Part shown: positions 61,420-64,000 of the stretch, piece after piece
Layout of the letters: each line of letters opens with the position of its first letter
Numbering within the stretch: the first letter of the stretch is position 1
NCBI GenBank assembly: GCA_019634675.1
Contig: JAHCAX010000004.1
Span: 62,001 to 126,000, forward strand
Source: Acherontichlamydia pituitae
Lineage (GTDB): Bacteria; Chlamydiota; Chlamydiia; Chlamydiales; Rhabdochlamydiaceae
Direction: 5' to 3'
DNA: 64,000 nt
The notes under the pieces: generated by a model
What the model was told of the DNA's origin: nothing
The model's input: the letters and a program-made list of their open reading frames with translations, nothing else
Databases searched by the model: none
Translations under genes and position numbers: made by a program

Positions 61420-62691
61420 TCAGAACAGGGCTGTGAGCCTGGCGGTCAATGCGCATACGTTGGACCTATGCGGATCCGCACCGGGATTCGGGATGTAGCT
61501 GAGAACAGGTTGAAAATAGATCGACTTGTAGACTTGCGCTTGGTAATAGCCCTGCAGCATCAGTTCCGAATACCGTGAATACGTATGGTGATTAAGGCGC
61601 GACCAGGAAGCGCCGACCCCGAAAGAATCGTTCGGACGCTTTTGGACAAGGGCAAATGCTGTCAGTCCCATTCCTACAAAAAGGTTCATAGGCAGCGTTC
61701 GGGAATTGTTCCAGCCAAATTGAAAAAATCCGGAAACATTGCCTTTGCTCGTCGTTTCCGACTTTTTAATCCAAAGGGCCTGCGATCCGAAAGCGTAGAT
61801 ACCTCCGGTCCCATCTTCTTTTTGGCTGCCTGATTTTAGGACTCCGCTCTGATACCATCCGCCGACTGCAGCAATCCCAGGTTTTGATTTCGTCCAGCCA
61901 TACCCTGCCTCAATGATGGAAAAATAGTAACCATTGAAGTGGGGACCGGTAAGGCCCGTCTGCACCCCTCTTGCGACATTGCCGTCGTAAGCGCCTATGT
62001 TGATGTAGGCCTGTTTAACAGGAGCGATCGTAAGAACGATCCCATAAACTGAGTTGTAATATCCGCCGATAGCCCCTAACAGCGTTGTGTTCACAAAGAT
62101 CGGCGTATAGATCAGCCCGCTGACGGAAGGGATTGAGATCGCCGGATTTGTTGTGGGAACAGGCTTGGAGACATTGTTAAAGTGGTACGTCGGAACAGTT
62201 TTTCCTATGCGTACGCTCAGCTTGTCATCCCAAAAACCTTGACGGATCCATAACTGGTAGAGCTCCGATCGGTTCAAGGGGGGATCTCCCGGCAAGCTGT
62301 TATACCCTTGGACAACACCCGCATCGGCATTCGTCGGCTGTCCATTGAACTGGAGGAACTCTGTGCCAAAGGATGCTCTTTTCCATCCAATCGCCTTTTG
62401 CAGGTCGATGTACAAGTCGAGGATGAACGAACTGTTGCCTGTCAGCCATCGATGGTGATGCGCTCCTTCTGAGCCGTTTAAGAGAGCGTTGTAATCGCCT
62501 AGCCATGCTCCTCCAAGCCGGACGCCGGAGCTTTTGGGGATCCGCAGCCAGCGCCCGAGCTCTCCCGTTCCTGTTAAAATGTTGACGGCGCCCGGGTTTC
62601 CGCTTATCCCATAGGCAGCTTCTTCCGCTCGGGAAAGAGCTGGCTTGAGGACAAGACAAAATAGGATAAACATTACCCGCACGCGGATCAT
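61420..62691 (-). CDS. Carbohydrate porin, OprB family
   Basis: A 423-residue outer-membrane protein with a signal peptide (MFILFCLVLKPALSRA), early GAVNILTGTGELGRWLRIP, LGGAWLGDYNALLNG and LYQLWIRQGFWDDKLSVRIG, characteristic of OprB-type carbohydrate-selective porins, and a C-terminal phenylalanine (ARLTALF). Such porins supply sugars to the periplasm. Its position upstream of the exported acetamidase, on the same strand with a 73-base gap, allows co-regulation but a joint pathway is not shown. Confidence 0.85.
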   Translation of the reverse strand: MIRVRVMFILFCLVLKPALSRAEEAAYGISGNPGAVNILTGTGELGRWLRIPKSSGVRLGGAWLGDYNALLNGSEGAHHHRWLTGNSSFILDLYIDLQKAIGWKRASFGTEFLQFNGQPTNADAGVVQGYNSLPGDPPLNRSELYQLWIRQGFWDDKLSVRIGKTVPTYHFNNVSKPVPTTNPAISIPSVSGLIYTPIFVNTTLLGAIGGYYNSVYGIVLTIAPVKQAYINIGAYDGNVARGVQTGLTGPHFNGYYFSIIEAGYGWTKSKPGIAAVGGWYQSGVLKSGSQKEDGTGGIYAFGSQALWIKKSETTSKGNVSGFFQFGWNNSRTLPMNLFVGMGLTAFALVQKRPNDSFGVGASWSRLNHHTYSRYSELMLQGYYQAQVYKSIYFQPVLSYIPNPGADPHRSNVCALTARLTALF

Positions 62692-62770
62692 AGGAACGCC
62701 ATGTTGTATCGACCAGGAAAAATCATCACCCTTTCTTTTCTAAAAGGTCAGAAATAGTATATCCTATTTG

Positions 62771-62804
62771 AAAATCGACTGGAACTTTTTAATGCAATAG
62801 GTCC
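62771..62804. repeat. Stretch resembling part of repeat R3
   Basis: AAAATCGACTGGAACTTTTT and the following AATGCAATAGGTCC match 27035-27070 in repeat R3 with about five changes in 34 bases. It lies directly before the P-loop gene and includes its ribosome-site region. Chance cannot be ruled out. Confidence 0.4.
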
Positions 62805-62806
62805 TT

Positions 62807-63337
62807 ATGATCCCACTGCTTGCATCTGCACTTTTCATTTTTGGGCCCTCCTGCGGAGGAAAGTCGACGCTATCAAAAGCGTTGATCGAGCAGCTTGGGC
62901 CTACATGGGTATACCTTGAAAGGGACCTGTTGATCGAAGATGGGGCGGCAAATGAAGAAGAAGCCGATGATAAACTTGAAGAAGCCATCGCATTTTTACA
63001 AGCGCATGATCAGGATGTCCTTATCGACACGCAGATCCCTTGGAGGCAGCCTCGCAAACGGTCGGAAAAGTATGTCCTAGTCTACGCTCCTCTTCCCGAG
63101 CTCATTGCAAGGGATGCACGAAGAACGCAGAAGCTAGAGCGCACCTCCAAGCGGGCCCACTATGCCCGCCTCTATGTCGAAGAGACTTTTTCAAAAGTGT
63201 TCGAGGCGCCGAACGAGCTGCACTTTGAATATGACGCAATCATCGATTCTTCCCAAATGCAGATTGAAGAGGAAATCAAGCAGGTCCTAGCGCTCATCGA
63301 CAGTGCACCGATAACGGAACCTCTCAACCTCCGTTGA
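62807..63337 (+). CDS. P-loop nucleotide kinase-like protein
   Basis: A 176-residue protein: Walker A FIFGPSCGGKSTLSKAL (residues 10-26), a short DTQIPWRQPRKR stretch, VLVYAPLPELIARDARRTQK (a lid-like Arg/Lys segment as in small-molecule kinases) and a C-terminal helix. Size and layout fit chloramphenicol-phosphotransferase-like or zeta-toxin-like kinases, or a nucleoside kinase; the substrate is unknown. AGG lies just before the ATG. Confidence 0.7.
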   Translation: MIPLLASALFIFGPSCGGKSTLSKALIEQLGPTWVYLERDLLIEDGAANEEEADDKLEEAIAFLQAHDQDVLIDTQIPWRQPRKRSEKYVLVYAPLPELIARDARRTQKLERTSKRAHYARLYVEETFSKVFEAPNELHFEYDAIIDSSQMQIEEEIKQVLALIDSAPITEPLNLR

Positions 63338-63343
63338 AGGCTC

Positions 63344-64000
63344 TTAACGGCCTTGAGGACTTCGATTGACAATTTGCCATTTGCCTTGACGATAGAAGGT
63401 CTCAGACCACTGAAGATCCACGCTTTCATCCTGTTTTTTTAAGGCCATCGTTACATTTCTTGCCTTAACGACCACAGGATGATCGGAACGATCGATCTTT
63501 TTGACCGAGAACACTCTGCTCCCTTCATAATCGATGAACGGAGGAAAATAAATTTCAAGAGGACCATTGTTCGCATCTGCATCAATGCGGCAATCGCCGG
63601 GATTAACGATATAGACCGTGTTTGGCAAAGATTTTGATGCAACGATGCAAGAGTTGCATCGGTCTAAAGATGCAATGAAGACATCTTTAACGGCATACTT
63701 GTTTTGACCTGCAAGCCGATTGAGGAATTCTACAAGGCCTTGGCTGTATCCCGAAAGGTTCAAGCGGATAAATTCATTCGTTTCCCCCATCGGCTCCCCG
63801 TTGTTGACGAATACGTCCAAGTCTTCGAAGAGCACATCTGAGGCGCGTTTATTCGGGATGCGCGAGTCTTTGATCTTGGCAAAAAAAGTGGGGCTTCCCG
63901 GAATGCTGATAACAAGCGTCCCAGGATAGCGGCTGAGCAACTCTCTTTTCACCAGCTCATGCCGCATCTTTAAACTCTTATTCCCATCTTGGCGCAGCGA
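63344..64000 (-). CDS. Protein of unknown function, N-terminus cut by window edge
   Basis: The minus-strand frame is open through the window end (the last 11 codons, encoding SLRQDGNKSLK, continue upstream of the first ATG at 63967), so the true start is probably outside. The visible 218 residues contain SRYPGTLVISIPGSPTFFAK, LDRCNSCIVASKSL with a CxxC pair, PGDCRID and a strand-rich end. I do not recognise a family. The gene converges with the P-loop gene six bases away. Confidence 0.55.
   Translation of the reverse strand, partial: SLRQDGNKSLKMRHELVKRELLSRYPGTLVISIPGSPTFFAKIKDSRIPNKRASDVLFEDLDVFVNNGEPMGETNEFIRLNLSGYSQGLVEFLNRLAGQNKYAVKDVFIASLDRCNSCIVASKSLPNTVYIVNPGDCRIDADANNGPLEIYFPPFIDYEGSRVFSVKKIDRSDHPVVVKARNVTMALKKQDESVDLQWSETFYRQGKWQIVNRSPQGR

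Overview
The window most likely comes from a chlamydia-related (Parachlamydiales-type) obligate intracellular bacterium. The signs are a signal peptidase I of about 640 residues with a very large insert (the chlamydial form), an aromatic amino-acid permease of the kind chlamydiae carry, a long isoleucyl-tRNA synthetase, many outer-membrane beta-barrel proteins including MOMP-like ones, two autotransporter paralogues, and small secreted coiled-coil proteins of no known family. Base composition is moderate (roughly balanced by eye), with AT-rich intergenic and island stretches. I do not assign a species.

Left part (1-20.8 kb), core-like: an aromatic amino-acid permease cut by the window edge, a DUF167 protein, a CPA2-type antiporter, an NAD-salvage operon (coiled-coil protein, pncB, pncA), a CDF metal exporter, a beta-barrel protein, secreted proteins of unknown function, a TPR protein, autotransporter 1, lepB with a coupled short-chain dehydrogenase, ileS with a coupled GNAT acetyltransferase, and a glycine/proline-rich membrane protein.

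Middle (21.0-32.4 kb), accessory: a tmRNA gene is followed by a patchwork island. Four degenerate repeats (22942, 24971, 26992, 27615) each resemble the tmRNA 3-prime end plus a terminator hairpin. They separate small blocks: a truncated kinase-like gene, a dehydrogenase plus an acetyltransferase-like gene, a zinc-motif flavin monooxygenase plus a YCII protein, and a deleted monooxygenase. Beyond them lie an HNH protein and a duplicated alpha/beta-hydrolase unit flanking an APH(9)-like phosphotransferase, each hydrolase trailed by RhuM debris, then a DUF4160/DUF2442 pair.

Right-centre (32.5-49 kb): a PadR regulator with a UvrA-like ABC protein, a Ppx/GppA-family protein, an RlmK-type methyltransferase, an IS630-family element, a MetX-like hydrolase, an alcohol dehydrogenase, a TetX-like monooxygenase, a TetR regulator whose probable operator lies inside the promoter of a divergent beta-barrel gene, a BBP7-like outer-membrane protein, a large pentein-fold deiminase, and a succinate-semialdehyde-type dehydrogenase.

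Right part (49-64 kb): YqeY, an alkylation-repair operon (ada, tag), a dehydrogenase, an exported Nudix-like protein, autotransporter 2, a histidine phosphatase with a MOMP-like protein, gabD, PhnA, arylamine N-acetyltransferase, an exported acetamidase/formamidase with a small partner, an OprB-type porin, a P-loop kinase-like protein and a gene cut by the right edge.

Between genes there is a family of long inverted repeats (5.4, 36.9, 43.1 kb) whose cores carry two small hairpins with compensatory base changes, a predicted three-way junction at 47.55 kb, and a separate palindrome at 52.1 kb. Annotation is from reading alone; no database search was possible.
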